The notes: generated by a model not told the origin, from the sequence alone. Shown: positions 50,879 through 60,140, counted from the stretch's first letter. The stretch: 64,000 nt of DNA from Io17-Chloro-G2 sp034420695 (GCA_034420695.1 DAOULB010000032.1:80828-144827); one strand, 5' to 3'. Numbers and translations are program-made.

Positions 50879-52120
50879 CTAGTAAGCCGGGCTCTGGTGG
50901 GACATCATGATTTCCCGCCTTTCCCGGCCGGACTGCATGATGGCCAGCACGACTTCCAGTGTGGCCATGCCCCAACGCCCATCGTGGCGGACGGGGCGGT
51001 CCTGCATTATCGCTTCGTACATCTCGTACAGTTCCGCCATCCGTTCGTCGTGGAGTCCTTCGACTTCCACTTCCCTCTGGCCGTTGTTGTCATAGACCCA
51101 CAGGCCGTGGGGCGACTGACGGATGTCGCCATCCTGGCAACTGACTATGACTATGCCCAAGTCTCCCTGGAATCCGGTGTGAGCGCCGCCGGTTGACGAG
51201 GCTCCATTGCCGGTGTCCCGCTGTTCGGTGCCAAACCGGACCGAGTTCTTTTCACTGGCGTCGTCGTATTCGCCACTACGCATGGCGTTGCGCCGTTCAA
51301 CCAGGACGGGGTCGGTGAGAGGCCTTCCTGTCTGGGCCCACGGGACGAATTCGTAGGTTGAGAAGTAACCGTAGCCGTTATGGACGATGGTGGCGGGTGT
51401 GCCGTCTTCGAACTCGATGAAGGCGGAGTAGTAGCCAGGGGCGGGCCGCTGGGGGATCCACTGCCCGGTCATGGCCCGGACGCTGCGCACCAAGCCGCCG
51501 CCCAGCAGACGAACGGTGTCAACTTGGTGGGGGCCTTGACGATAAGGCACGCCGCCGCCCAGGCTCAGGTCAAGCTCCTGGGGCATACGAGGCCGGTAAA
51601 TCCAGTCGGTGTATGACCAGACGTTGACCGCCCGTAGTTGCCCCAACTCCCCGGAGCGCACCATGTTGCGCATCGCTTGGTAGGCGGCCATCAGGCTGGC
51701 GGTGTGGCCGCAGAGGAGCTTCACGTTGTTCTTCTCGGCCGCCTCCACCATCTGGCTGGCTTGATCCAAGTTCAGGGCCATGGGCTTTTCCACCACCACG
51801 TGCTTGCCGTGCTCGGCGGCGGTGATGGTGTGCTCGCAGTGGAACTGGTTGGGCGTCGATACCCAGACGACTTCCACCTCCGGGTCTTGGCAGAGCTTTT
51901 CCACGCTGTCGTAGGTTCGGCCTTCGAAGCGGGCCTGAAAGGCGTCCAAGGCTTCCTGCCGCACGTCTGCTGCTGCGACGAGTTCGAGGAAATCGGCATT
52001 TTCCATGGCAGCGACTACCTGACGGGCCCCGGAACCGAGGCCGGCCACTGCCACCTTCATTTTACGCTGCGGGGTACGGTCCCCTTGGGACCCGGCCGTC
52101 TGTTCCTGCGAAGTGGTCAT
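50879..52120 (-). CDS. Gfo/Idh/MocA-family oxidoreductase
   Basis: A 413-residue NAD(P)-dependent dehydrogenase of sugars or related polyols. The N-terminal Rossmann fold is KVAVAGLGSGARQVVAAMENADFLELVAAADVRQE, followed by VVWVSTPNQFHCEHTITAAEHGKHVVVEKPMALNLDQASQMVEAA with the catalytic-region EKP Lys. The C-terminal alpha/beta domain is of normal length. The ATG at 52120 has AAGGAGGG upstream; the 42-codon extension was rejected. Divergent from the PEP-mutase-family gene. Confidence 0.92.
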   Translation of the reverse strand: MTTSQEQTAGSQGDRTPQRKMKVAVAGLGSGARQVVAAMENADFLELVAAADVRQEALDAFQARFEGRTYDSVEKLCQDPEVEVVWVSTPNQFHCEHTITAAEHGKHVVVEKPMALNLDQASQMVEAAEKNNVKLLCGHTASLMAAYQAMRNMVRSGELGQLRAVNVWSYTDWIYRPRMPQELDLSLGGGVPYRQGPHQVDTVRLLGGGLVRSVRAMTGQWIPQRPAPGYYSAFIEFEDGTPATIVHNGYGYFSTYEFVPWAQTGRPLTDPVLVERRNAMRSGEYDDASEKNSVRFGTEQRDTGNGASSTGGAHTGFQGDLGIVIVSCQDGDIRQSPHGLWVYDNNGQREVEVEGLHDERMAELYEMYEAIMQDRPVRHDGRWGMATLEVVLAIMQSGRERREIMMSHQSPAY

Positions 52121-52274
52121 AATAGTCCCTCCTTCTTGGTTGCCAATACCCAGGCAGTTGTAGCCGCAATTGGCAGCGGTGTCAACGGCAGGCCGCGCAG
52201 ATCTCCCAGCCGTGCAAAACCAAAGGCGAGAGAATAGAATACGCAAGGAGCGAACCGAAACCAGAGGAGGGGCA

Positions 52275-53132
52275 GTGTCAACAGCCAGTGAGAGTTTCCG
52301 CCGGATAATTGCCAGGGATCACTGCACCTTGGCGGCGAACATTTTCGATCCTCTGTCGGCGCGCATTGCCCAGAATCTTGGTTATGAGCTCTGTGTTCTG
52401 TCAGGGTCGGTGGGCAAGGCAGCCAACTTGGCCGTTCCCGACGGGGTTCTCACCAACATGTCGGACGTGGTGGACCACTGCCGCCGCATCACGAGGATTG
52501 GCGGCATCACCCTGATGGTGGACGCGGAGGACGGCTTCGGCAATGCGGTCAACGTCACCCGGACAGTGCGGGAGTTGGAAGGCGCCGGAGTGGCAGCCAT
52601 CGAGGTCGAGGACAATTTCGTGCCCAAGCAATTCAACGTTGCCAGTCCCGGCTTGGTTTCCAAAGAGGAGCAGGTGGGGAAACTGGAGGCCGCGGTGGCC
52701 AGCCGCACCGATCCTTCGACGGTAATAGTGGCCCGCTCGGCGGCCTTGGGTGAAGTCCCCTTGGAGGAAGCCTTGGAGCGCATCGCCGCCTACTCCGAGA
52801 CGGGGGCGGAAGCGGTCATGCTGACAGGCGCCCGGAGCAAGGAACAACTGGAAGCGGTGCACCGGACGACTTCACTGCCCTTGGCGGTGCTCAGCCCTCC
52901 CAAGGAGATCAGGGAGGATTTTGCGTTCTTGGCCGGGAACGGGGTCAGAATCCTGATGCTGGGCAATCCCACCTATGCAGTCTCGGTGAAGGCGATTCAC
53001 GACAGCTTGAAGCATCTCCAGGAAGGCGGCAGCCTGGAGGACCTGGCCGACCAGCAGGCTTCGCCCGAACTGCTGAGGGCGGTCAACCGGGCTGATGAGT
53101 TCCTGGAACTGCAGGACAAGTACCTTCGCTAG
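52275..53132 (+). CDS. Isocitrate lyase/PEP mutase family protein
   Basis: A 285-residue TIM-barrel lyase. NIFDPLSARIAQNLGYELCVLSGSVGKAANLAVPD, MVDAEDGFGNAVNVTRTVRELEGAGVAAIEVEDNFVPKQF and IVARSAALGEVPLEEALERIAAYSETGAEAVML show the family layout. Mg ligands include the Asp and Glu of DAEDGFG and the Glu/Asp of EVEDN. It resembles oxaloacetate decarboxylase or methylisocitrate-lyase-like members; the KKCGH loop of true isocitrate lyase is absent. The GTG at 52275 has gaggagggg upstream. First gene of a four-gene rightward run. Confidence 0.88.
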   Translation: MSTASESFRRIIARDHCTLAANIFDPLSARIAQNLGYELCVLSGSVGKAANLAVPDGVLTNMSDVVDHCRRITRIGGITLMVDAEDGFGNAVNVTRTVRELEGAGVAAIEVEDNFVPKQFNVASPGLVSKEEQVGKLEAAVASRTDPSTVIVARSAALGEVPLEEALERIAAYSETGAEAVMLTGARSKEQLEAVHRTTSLPLAVLSPPKEIREDFAFLAGNGVRILMLGNPTYAVSVKAIHDSLKHLQEGGSLEDLADQQASPELLRAVNRADEFLELQDKYLR

Positions 53133-53147
53133 CACAAGTACCTTCGC
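53116..53147. repeat. Tandem duplication spanning a stop codon
   Basis: acaagtaccttcgc occurs at 53116-53129 and again at 53134-53147 (18-bp period). The first copy encodes the last residues of the PEP-mutase-family protein and its TAG stop lies between the copies. Likely a slippage event. Confidence 0.7.
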
Positions 53148-53183
53148 CAGTAAAATTGTGGGATTCAAACGCGGGATCAAATC

Positions 53184-53924
53184 GTGGCAGCTATTTCACC
53201 TTCCATAGACGCAGTGCTCGACCGGGTTACCACCTCGGAACGCGGGGAGACGGTGCCCTACCAGGTGCCGGTAACCGCTTACCCCACCTGTTCCGGGGTG
53301 CTACTGGTCAACTCACCGGGGTCTGGCGAGTTGAAGGACGGCCGGGAAGACCGCTGGCGGCGGCTTGCCCTGCAATTACAGCAGCGGGGCCGGTGCACGA
53401 CGGTAACCTACAATGCACCGAGGCCCGATTTTGAAGTGCAGTTGGAATGGGAGGCCTATTCCCACCAAGGCGCAAGCTGGAACAGGCTGCTAATCGAAAG
53501 CCTGACCCACGTCTTGGATTGGGCGCTGGAAAACGCGGCTGAGCTTTGCGGGAACACCGATCCCACGGTTTGCTTGTCGGGCTTTTCTTCAGGGGGCTCT
53601 GCAGTTGGGGCGGTTGCATGGAGGTATGCCCAAGTGCGGCGCTTGTTGCTGCTTTCCACCTACGACAGCGTGGGCGACAGTTTCTACGAGGGAGTTTCCA
53701 AGTTCAGCGGAGATATTCACGTGGTCTATGGCGGTGAAGACACCGCCGCCGGCCTGCTGGCACGGGTGCTGGGCGGAGGCCCACTGTCGGCCCGCTCCTT
53801 CCAAGCAAGGGAAGTTCCCGGCTGCGGGCACCGGTTCGAAGGCGAGGCCAATACCAAGATTCTCTACGGGGCATTTTTGTGGGCTCTTGAAGGCATTGCC
53901 CGGGAAGAGACCGGGGGCGAATAA
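53184..53924 (+). CDS. Alpha/beta-hydrolase-fold protein
   Basis: 246 residues from a GTG start. The elbow VCLSGFSSGGSAVGAVAWRY (Gly-Phe-Ser-Ser-Gly) holds the presumed nucleophile. VVYGGEDTAA may supply the acid and VPGCGHRFEGEANTKILYGAFLWALEGI the catalytic His. It follows the PEP-mutase-family gene by 51 bases and precedes the jelly-roll protein gene. Esterase or dienelactone-hydrolase-like activity is inferred from the fold only. Confidence 0.72.
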   Translation: MAAISPSIDAVLDRVTTSERGETVPYQVPVTAYPTCSGVLLVNSPGSGELKDGREDRWRRLALQLQQRGRCTTVTYNAPRPDFEVQLEWEAYSHQGASWNRLLIESLTHVLDWALENAAELCGNTDPTVCLSGFSSGGSAVGAVAWRYAQVRRLLLLSTYDSVGDSFYEGVSKFSGDIHVVYGGEDTAAGLLARVLGGGPLSARSFQAREVPGCGHRFEGEANTKILYGAFLWALEGIAREETGGE

Positions 53925-53978
53925 AGCGCCCATTCAAGCAGGAATTCATAGACATCAATAAATATAAGGAGACTTGAG

Positions 53979-54497
53979 ATGCCAAGAGCAGTCCTATCCT
54001 TGGGGGACCAAGAGGGTCAGGCAGCGGTAAAGGGACAGTGGAAGTTCGCCCGGGGTTACGTGCCAGGGCAGCCCAACGAGGGTCTAATCGAACAGGCTGA
54101 AGGCAGCCCGGCCCGGCTGCCGGAGTATGACGATTCCGCCTGGGAGGTGTGCACCGACTTGGGGGGGCGCATGTCCCACGGCTTCAGCTTCATGTGGTAC
54201 CGCATTAACGTCACAGTGCCCGATACCATCGAAGGACGCCCGGTCAACGGGATGCGCATCCAGTTCGAAACCTGCATCGACGACTATGGGGAGATATGGA
54301 TTGACGGGGAATGCAACCGGGACCGGGGAGTCATCCAAGGATTCAACGTGCCCCAGAGGGTCCTGCTCACCGGCGACGCCCAGCCTGGGCAACAGCACAG
54401 AATTGCCCTGCTGGCGGTCAATGGCCCCTTGGCCTCTCCCGGCGGCACGGTATTCGTCCGCTACGCGACCTTGGCTTTCGAATGGACCGGAGCGTGA
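53979..54497 (+). CDS. Galactose-binding-like (jelly-roll) domain protein
   Basis: 172 residues, one beta-sandwich. WKFARGYVP, YDDSAWEVCTDLGG, FMWYRINVTVPDTIEGRPVNGMRIQFETCIDDYGEIWIDGE and FNVPQRVLLTGDAQPGQQHRIALLAVNGP follow the pattern of the sugar-binding domain of GH2 glycosidases (WYR...vP..., wvNG...). No catalytic domain is attached. No signal peptide, so it is probably cytosolic. It belongs to the four-gene run 52275-54975. Ligand unknown. Confidence 0.65.
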   Translation: MPRAVLSLGDQEGQAAVKGQWKFARGYVPGQPNEGLIEQAEGSPARLPEYDDSAWEVCTDLGGRMSHGFSFMWYRINVTVPDTIEGRPVNGMRIQFETCIDDYGEIWIDGECNRDRGVIQGFNVPQRVLLTGDAQPGQQHRIALLAVNGPLASPGGTVFVRYATLAFEWTGA

Positions 54498-54582
54498 CCC
54501 CGGCTACAGGGGCTGGGAATCTCCTGTATTTCCTAACGTGAGCCCGATATGCCGGGCTGAACGCTGAAGAGGAGCGACCATC

Positions 54583-54975
54583 ATGGCTTACACCATCAAC
54601 CACGTCCACATCCGGGCTTCAGACCCCCACCGTTCCGCCGCTTGGTACGAGGAGTATTTCGGGGCCAAGTTGGTATCGGAAAGAGAAGTCATGCCAGGGA
54701 CTGTCACCTTGGGAATGGAGGTGGGCGGCGGCACGCGGCTGAACATCTCTTCCAAGCCTGAGGGAAGTTCCGACGAGCGGGCCAAGGCCGAGTTGTTCCG
54801 GCTGGGGTTGGAACACTTCGGGTTCCACACCGATGATATCGTTTCCGACCTGCAGAAGTTCGAAGCGGCGGGCGTCCGGGTGGTGCTGCCCTTAACCGAG
54901 GTCACCGGCGGAACCAAGCTGGCTTACATCGAAGGTCCGGATGACGTCCTGATAGAGCTGGTGCAGCGGCCCTAA
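54583..54975 (+). CDS. VOC family (glyoxalase-like) protein
   Basis: 130 residues. YTINHVHIRASDPHRSAAWYEEYFGAKLVSERE opens module 1 and LEHFGFHTDDIVSDLQKFEAAGVRVVLPLTEVTGGTKLAYIEGPDDVLIELVQRP is module 2. Metal ligands are probably the His in VHIR, the His in EHFGFH and the Glu in IELV. GAGG precedes the ATG. It ends the run starting with the PEP-mutase-family gene and is related to the protein at 24694. Substrate unknown. Confidence 0.9.
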   Translation: MAYTINHVHIRASDPHRSAAWYEEYFGAKLVSEREVMPGTVTLGMEVGGGTRLNISSKPEGSSDERAKAELFRLGLEHFGFHTDDIVSDLQKFEAAGVRVVLPLTEVTGGTKLAYIEGPDDVLIELVQRP

Positions 54976-55074
54976 TCCCTTTCCCTATGGGTCTGCCCGG
55001 AAACTGACATCCCCGGCCCCAAGAGGCAATGATGGACAGGCTTGGGAGATTGCTGAGCTTCAATATGCTTCAGC

Positions 55075-55818
55075 TCAGTAGACTTCCATGCCGCCGTTGA
55101 CCAAGAGCATCTGGCCTGTGACGAAATCGCTGTCTTCGGAAAAGAGGAAGACCACCGCGCCAGTCAGGTCGTCGGAACGGCCCCGGCGCAGCAATGCCCG
55201 CTCCGGGTCGGAACTGGGATCCTGGTCTCCCAGGGCAACCTCGGTGGCTCCCGGGGCCAGGGTGTTGACCTTGATGTTGTACTGTCCCAGTTCCCGGGCC
55301 ACAGAGCGGGTGAGGGCCATGACCGCGGCCTTGGACGCCACGTAGTGAGAGTTGCTGCTGTCGGCAGTGCGTGAGGTGTGCAGCCAAGTCCCGGAGCTGA
55401 CGTTGATTATCTTTCCCGACCGCTGCTCCCTCATGTATGGGAACACCGCCCGGATGCAGAGAAGGGAACCTTTCACGTTAACGGCGAAGACCCGGTCCCA
55501 GGTATCGAGGTCCAATTCCGCCAAGGACGTTGCCCCCAGGTTCCGCATCATGCCAGCGTTGTTCAGCAGGCAATCGATGCGCCCGAATTCCTGCACGGTC
55601 CGCCGGGCCAGTTCCTGCGTCTGCTCCTCGCTGGTAACGTCCACCTGCAGGGCCAGGACGTCGGCCCCGGCCGCCTGCACCAGTTCAGCGGTTTCGGCAC
55701 AGTCCAGCACGTCGCAGACCACCACCTTGGCTCCCTCCCGGCCCAAGCGTATAGCGTAGTCTTGGCCCAGGTTCCGGCCGGCGCCGGTCACAATGCACAC
55801 CTTATCTTGCAGTCGCAT
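55075..55818 (-). CDS. Short-chain dehydrogenase/reductase
   Basis: A 247-residue classical SDR. Cofactor motif VTGAGRNLGQDYAI (TGxxxGxG), NNAGMM, the Ser of INVSSGTW, the active-site Tyr-x3-Lys in HYVASKAAVMAL, and the C-terminal FVTGQMLLVNGGMEVY. The ATG at 55818 has GGAGGAG just upstream; six more codons are open. It follows the two peptide-binding lipoprotein genes in the same direction, but a hairpin terminator separates it. Substrate unknown. Confidence 0.93.
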   Translation of the reverse strand: MRLQDKVCIVTGAGRNLGQDYAIRLGREGAKVVVCDVLDCAETAELVQAAGADVLALQVDVTSEEQTQELARRTVQEFGRIDCLLNNAGMMRNLGATSLAELDLDTWDRVFAVNVKGSLLCIRAVFPYMREQRSGKIINVSSGTWLHTSRTADSSNSHYVASKAAVMALTRSVARELGQYNIKVNTLAPGATEVALGDQDPSSDPERALLRRGRSDDLTGAVVFLFSEDSDFVTGQMLLVNGGMEVY

Positions 55819-55832
55819 GTCTCCTCCTAGTA

Positions 55833-55886
55833 ACAAAAGGGGGAGCGGTCCCGCGACCCCAAGTTACGGGGACCCGGGCCGCTCCC
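55833..55886 (-). terminator. Hairpin terminator after peptide-binding protein 1
   Basis: On the minus strand, gggagcgg-cccg (55886-55875) pairs with cggga-ccgctccc (55853-55841), one base bulged, followed by ccttttgtta. The same gggagcgg/ccgctccc arms are used in the terminator after the paralogous gene (58074-58114). Confidence 0.7.
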
Positions 55887-55959
55887 TGAATTTCAGCCGC
55901 TGCCGGGCCGGCGGGAAGCCGGGGACAGGTAGAGCCGACCACCCCTGGCGGCGACGGGG

Positions 55960-57843
55960 CTACTGCTGACAGCCGCCCTCCACCGGGCACTTGGCGTCGG
56001 GGTCCCACCAGACGTGCTCCCATTTGAGCACCTGCTGGATGGTAGCGGGGACGGTGTAGTTCTGGATGCGGTAGTCGTGGACGCCACCGTTGCTTTCCCA
56101 GACCAAGGGAACCCAGTGGCTTTCACCCTTGCGCAGGATATCCACCATCTCCTGGAATTGGTCTTGGCGGGTTTCGACGCTCAGTTCCGAGATCTGGGTT
56201 TCGACCAATTCTTGGAACCGGGGTGTGGTCCAGTTGTCCGGGTTCTTCTCCACGTCAAAAGCGTAGACTTGGTTCAGCACGTCCGAGGGGTCGTTGATCA
56301 GCAGTCCCATGCCGCCGACCAGCGTAATCGGGTAGTCGCTTTCCTGGATGTGCACGTGGTAGGTGGCAGTGTCTACCGGCCGCAACGTCAGGTCGATTCC
56401 TATCGATGTGCGCAACTGGTCGGATACGAGCTCGCCCATTTTTATGGAGCCGGGAGATTCTCCCATGTTCAGATCCGCGGAAAATCCGTCAGGGAAACCG
56501 GCCTCGGCCATCAGCCCCTTGGCCTCGGCTATATCGGCCTCTTTGGGAATACGATAACCGGGAACGTCGGCCAGCTCGTCTTGCTTTTCAATCAGGTCTA
56601 CTTGGAAGAATGTACCCTCTTTGGCGTCGCAGACGTCCTCCTGACAATAGAGGACTTGCACCATTTCCTGGCGATTCACAGCCAGGAAGACGGCCCGCCG
56701 AACCCGGGGATCGTCGAAGGGCGGGGTGTTAGTCAGGATGAAGAACTTACCGGAGCCTCCGGGGCGGACGATGACCTTGACCCGCCCGTTGGTCTCCTTC
56801 TCCAGAATCTTGGTGACGTTGGGAGCGTAGGTAGGCGCCAGCCCGTCGGTGAGGTCCACTTGTCCTTGCTGGAGGGCCGCCAACAACCGGTTGACGTCCC
56901 GGATGATGTTGAACCTCAATCCGTCCAGGAAGGGACGCCCGGGCTTAAAGTAGTCAGGGTTCCTTTCGTGCTCCCAGGCGACCTTGGGCTCAAAGGCCTT
57001 AAACTTCCAGGGGCCGGAGCCGACCAAGTTATCGGGGCAGCAGTTGATTTCATCCTGGGGCTTGCCTTCAGCCACGTGCTTGGGGTACATGGCGTAGTAG
57101 TCGACGGCAATGGTGGTCAGGAAAGTGGCCGCCGGGAATTTGAGGGGTACGCGAATGGTCTTTTCATCAATGACTTCGGCGGTGCCGTGCTCATAGAAAT
57201 CCTTGAGGGCGGCGGTGCGGTTCCGGATCGCTCCGGGTTCCACGATGCGGTCGAAGGAGAAGACGATGTCTTCGGCAGTTACCGGCTGGCCATCGTGCCA
57301 ATTGGCGTCGTGAAGCCGGAAGATGTACTCAGTGCCGTCTTCGTTGATCTCCCAGCTCTGGGCCAAGTCGCCGATTATCTGTCCCGGCACGACGGGATTG
57401 TATTCCACCAAGCCATTGAACCTGGGGGAGGTGGCGATGGCGCAACTGAAGAGGCTGCCGCAGTAGTGGGTGTCCCACTGTCCGGGGTTGCTGCGGCCCA
57501 CAAACTGGAGCACTTTGCTCTGGTATTTGCCCTTGTTCACCCAGGCAGGCTTCGCGGGGAAGGCGAAGGTCTGGCTCTTGGCCACTTCCAGGGGAGCGGG
57601 GGTGGGAAGTGCGAAGGGCGTCGCAACTATCTGCTGGATAACTTCTTTCTCTACGACTCTCTCAACCGGGACCTCTTTAATAACCTCGGTCTCGGTGACC
57701 ACCTCTACTTCCTTGACCACCTCTCTCTCAATCACTTCCGGTGCGGCGGGCTCCGCAGCACCGCAGGCGGCTGCTAGGGCGAGGATAGCGATCAAAGGCA
57801 CAACCCCGATTACCCTGGACTTCCAAAGCCATTGCCGTAACAT
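55960..57843 (-). CDS. Oligopeptide ABC transporter substrate-binding lipoprotein (SBP family 5), copy 1
   Basis: 627 residues. Signal peptide with lipobox LAAAC, then an E/V/K-rich stalk (EVIEREVVKEVEVVTETEV...) characteristic of Chloroflexota binding proteins. The family-5 core has SPRFNGLVEYNPVVPGQIIGDLAQSWEINEDGTEYIFRLHDANWHDGQPVTAEDIVFSFDRIV, NLVGSGPWKFKAFEPKVAWEHERNPDYF and AVFLAVNRQEMVQVLY. The C-terminus ends in CPVEGGCQQ. It should bind peptides or similar solutes at the membrane surface. No permease or ATPase genes are adjacent. The ATG at 57843 has GGAGGA upstream. Tandem paralogue of the next gene. Confidence 0.92.
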   Translation of the reverse strand: MLRQWLWKSRVIGVVPLIAILALAAACGAAEPAAPEVIEREVVKEVEVVTETEVIKEVPVERVVEKEVIQQIVATPFALPTPAPLEVAKSQTFAFPAKPAWVNKGKYQSKVLQFVGRSNPGQWDTHYCGSLFSCAIATSPRFNGLVEYNPVVPGQIIGDLAQSWEINEDGTEYIFRLHDANWHDGQPVTAEDIVFSFDRIVEPGAIRNRTAALKDFYEHGTAEVIDEKTIRVPLKFPAATFLTTIAVDYYAMYPKHVAEGKPQDEINCCPDNLVGSGPWKFKAFEPKVAWEHERNPDYFKPGRPFLDGLRFNIIRDVNRLLAALQQGQVDLTDGLAPTYAPNVTKILEKETNGRVKVIVRPGGSGKFFILTNTPPFDDPRVRRAVFLAVNRQEMVQVLYCQEDVCDAKEGTFFQVDLIEKQDELADVPGYRIPKEADIAEAKGLMAEAGFPDGFSADLNMGESPGSIKMGELVSDQLRTSIGIDLTLRPVDTATYHVHIQESDYPITLVGGMGLLINDPSDVLNQVYAFDVEKNPDNWTTPRFQELVETQISELSVETRQDQFQEMVDILRKGESHWVPLVWESNGGVHDYRIQNYTVPATIQQVLKWEHVWWDPDAKCPVEGGCQQ

Positions 57844-58073
57844 TATCGACTTCCTCCTTGGAGATACACTCTGGGAGTTACACTGGTTCCCCATTCAGTG
57901 AGAATTCTTGAGATGATATTCCAGGTCCTTCGGCTGACCCGGGTTCGCGTACAAGTTGTAAAGGGATATAGGGGATTCGTCAAGTGTGTTGACAGCCGCT
58001 TGTGCTCCGTACCCCTCCGAAATACCCAAATCCGGCTGGCGAGCGTTTGACTCCGGAGTGCACTACAAATATG

Positions 58074-58114
58074 CAAAAAATATGGGAGCGGTCCAGGGTA
58101 GTTGGGCCGCTCCC
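58074..58114 (-). terminator. Rho-independent terminator after peptide-binding protein 2
   Basis: On the minus strand gggagcgg (58114-58107) pairs with ccgctccc (58091-58084), followed by atattttttg. It lies 55 bases after the stop at 58169. A classical hairpin plus T-run. Confidence 0.85.
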
Positions 58115-58168
58115 TATCATCAGTCGGTCAAAAGCTTGCTGAATCTCCCTGGCCGCCGGCCGCAAAGC

Positions 58169-60049
58169 TCATTGTTGGCAACCACCTTCGTGGGGGCACT
58201 TGGCGTCGGGGTCCCACCACACGTGTTCCCACTTCAGAATCTGCTGGACTGTCTGGGGAATGTGGTAGTTTTGGATGCGGTAATCGTGGAGGCCCACGTT
58301 GCTCTCCCAGACAATGGGAATCCAGTGGCTCTCACCCCTGCGGAGAATCTCCACCATCTGCTGGAACTGGGCCTGACGGGCGGTGGGGTCCAACTCGGTT
58401 ATTTGGGACTTCACGAGCCCGGCGAACTCGGGGTCGGTCCAGTTGTCCGGGTTCTTCTCTACGTCGAAGGCAAAAACCTGGTTAAGAACATCTGAAGGGT
58501 CGTTAATCAGCAGCCCCATCCCGCCGACCATGGTGATGGGATAGGTGCTTTCCTGGATATGGACGTGGTAAGTGGCGGTGTCCACTGGCTTCAAGGTAAG
58601 GTCGATCCCAATATTTCTTCGAAGCTGCTCGGAAACCAACTCTCCGACTTTAATGGATTGACCGGTCCCCATGTTCATTTCGGCCTTAAAGCCATCGGGG
58701 AACCCGGCTTCCGCCATGAGGGACTTGGCTTCGGCTATGTCCAAGTCCTTGGGGTTGCGATAACCTGGCACATCAGGCAATTCACTCTGCAACTCAACCC
58801 GGTCAACTTGGAAGAAGGTGCCCAGCGTGGCGTCGCAGACATCGCCAACGCAATAAAGGGTGTCTACTACTTCCTGGCGGTTGACGGCCAAGGAAACAGC
58901 CCGCCGTACGCGCACGTCGTCGAAAGGCGGCGTGTCGGTCAGAATGAAGAACTTGCCCGTGCCGCCGGGCCTGAATAAGGTCCGCAACCGGCCATTGGTT
59001 TCCTGTTCGAGGGGCCCGGCGTTGCTCGGCGAATAGGTTGGAGCCAGGCCGTCGGTCAGGTCAGCCTGTCCAAATTGCAGGGCAGCTAAGAGGCGCGGGA
59101 TGTCCCGGATGATGGTGAACTTGAGGCCATCCAGGAAAGGCCTACCTGGCTTGAAGTAATCGGGGTTCCGTTCGTGCTCCCAGGCTACCTGCGGCTCGAA
59201 TGATTTGAACTTCCACGGACCGGAGCCGATCAATGCATCGGGGCAGCAATTGGCTTCGTCCTGAGTGAGGCCCTCTGCCACGTGTTTGGGGTACATGGCG
59301 TAATAGTCAACGGCGATGGTGGTGAGGAAGGTGGCTGCCGGGAATTTCAGGGGGACTCGAACCGTCTTAGAGTCTATGGCTTCGGCGGTGCCGTGCTCGT
59401 AGTAATCTTTGAGTGCTGCGGTCCGGTTTCTGATTTCTCCGGGTTGTGTAATCCGATCCAAGCTATAGACAATATCCTCGGCGGTGACGGGCTGGCCGTC
59501 CTGCCAGTTGGCGTCATGCAACCGGAATATATACTCTGTCCCGTCGGCGTTGACCTCCCAGCTTTGGGCCAGGTCGCCGATTATCTGTGTGGGTTCAACC
59601 GGATTGTACTCTACCAGTTGATTAAACCTGGGGGAGGTTTGAATAGCGCAACTAAAGAGGCTGCCGCAGTAGTGGGTGTCCCACTGCCCGGGGTTGCTTC
59701 TACCGACGTATTGGAGGACCTTGCTCTGGTATTTTCCCTTGTTTACCCAGGCTGGCTTCAACGGGAAGGCGAAGGTCTGGTTTTTCACAACCACCAAGGC
59801 TGTGGGCTCCGGCATCGCGACGGGCGTTGCCACAACCTGCTGGATTACTTCCTTTTCTACGACCTTCTCAACCGGGACCTCTTTAATGACCTCGGTCTCG
59901 GTCACTACCTCGACTTCCTTGACCACTTCTCTCTCGATCACTTCCGGGGCGGCGGGTTCCGCAGCGCCGCAGGCGGCCGCCAGAGCGAGAATCGCGATCA
60001 ATGACACGACCCCAATCAGCCGGGTGTTCCAAAGCCATTGCCACAACAT
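58169..60049 (-). CDS. Oligopeptide ABC transporter substrate-binding lipoprotein (SBP family 5), copy 2
   Basis: 626 residues, aligned end to end with the downstream copy 1: same lipobox, same EREVVKEVEVV stalk, same KPAWVNKGKYQSKVLQ, QPVTAEDIVYSLDRIT and GPWKFKSFEPQVAWEHERNPDYF, ending CPHEGGCQQ. Differences cluster in the ligand-facing middle (GPLEQETNGRLRTLFRPGGTG against KILEKETNGRVKVIVRPGGSG), which suggests altered specificity after duplication. GGGGAGG precedes the ATG. Own terminator follows, so each copy can be expressed separately. Confidence 0.92.
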   Translation of the reverse strand: MLWQWLWNTRLIGVVSLIAILALAAACGAAEPAAPEVIEREVVKEVEVVTETEVIKEVPVEKVVEKEVIQQVVATPVAMPEPTALVVVKNQTFAFPLKPAWVNKGKYQSKVLQYVGRSNPGQWDTHYCGSLFSCAIQTSPRFNQLVEYNPVEPTQIIGDLAQSWEVNADGTEYIFRLHDANWQDGQPVTAEDIVYSLDRITQPGEIRNRTAALKDYYEHGTAEAIDSKTVRVPLKFPAATFLTTIAVDYYAMYPKHVAEGLTQDEANCCPDALIGSGPWKFKSFEPQVAWEHERNPDYFKPGRPFLDGLKFTIIRDIPRLLAALQFGQADLTDGLAPTYSPSNAGPLEQETNGRLRTLFRPGGTGKFFILTDTPPFDDVRVRRAVSLAVNRQEVVDTLYCVGDVCDATLGTFFQVDRVELQSELPDVPGYRNPKDLDIAEAKSLMAEAGFPDGFKAEMNMGTGQSIKVGELVSEQLRRNIGIDLTLKPVDTATYHVHIQESTYPITMVGGMGLLINDPSDVLNQVFAFDVEKNPDNWTDPEFAGLVKSQITELDPTARQAQFQQMVEILRRGESHWIPIVWESNVGLHDYRIQNYHIPQTVQQILKWEHVWWDPDAKCPHEGGCQQ

Positions 60050-60140
60050 GGTCGACCTCCCCTTGCAGATACATTCAGGTCGATCCTCCCTGTGCTAAGC
60101 CAGGGAATTTGGGCCGGGGTAAAGGAGCTCCGTTTGGAAT

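Noticed and set aside
56014..57777. 587-residue rightward ORF opposite the peptide-binding protein
   Set aside because: Antisense shadow; a similar ORF appears opposite the paralogous copy, as expected from duplicated codon usage.
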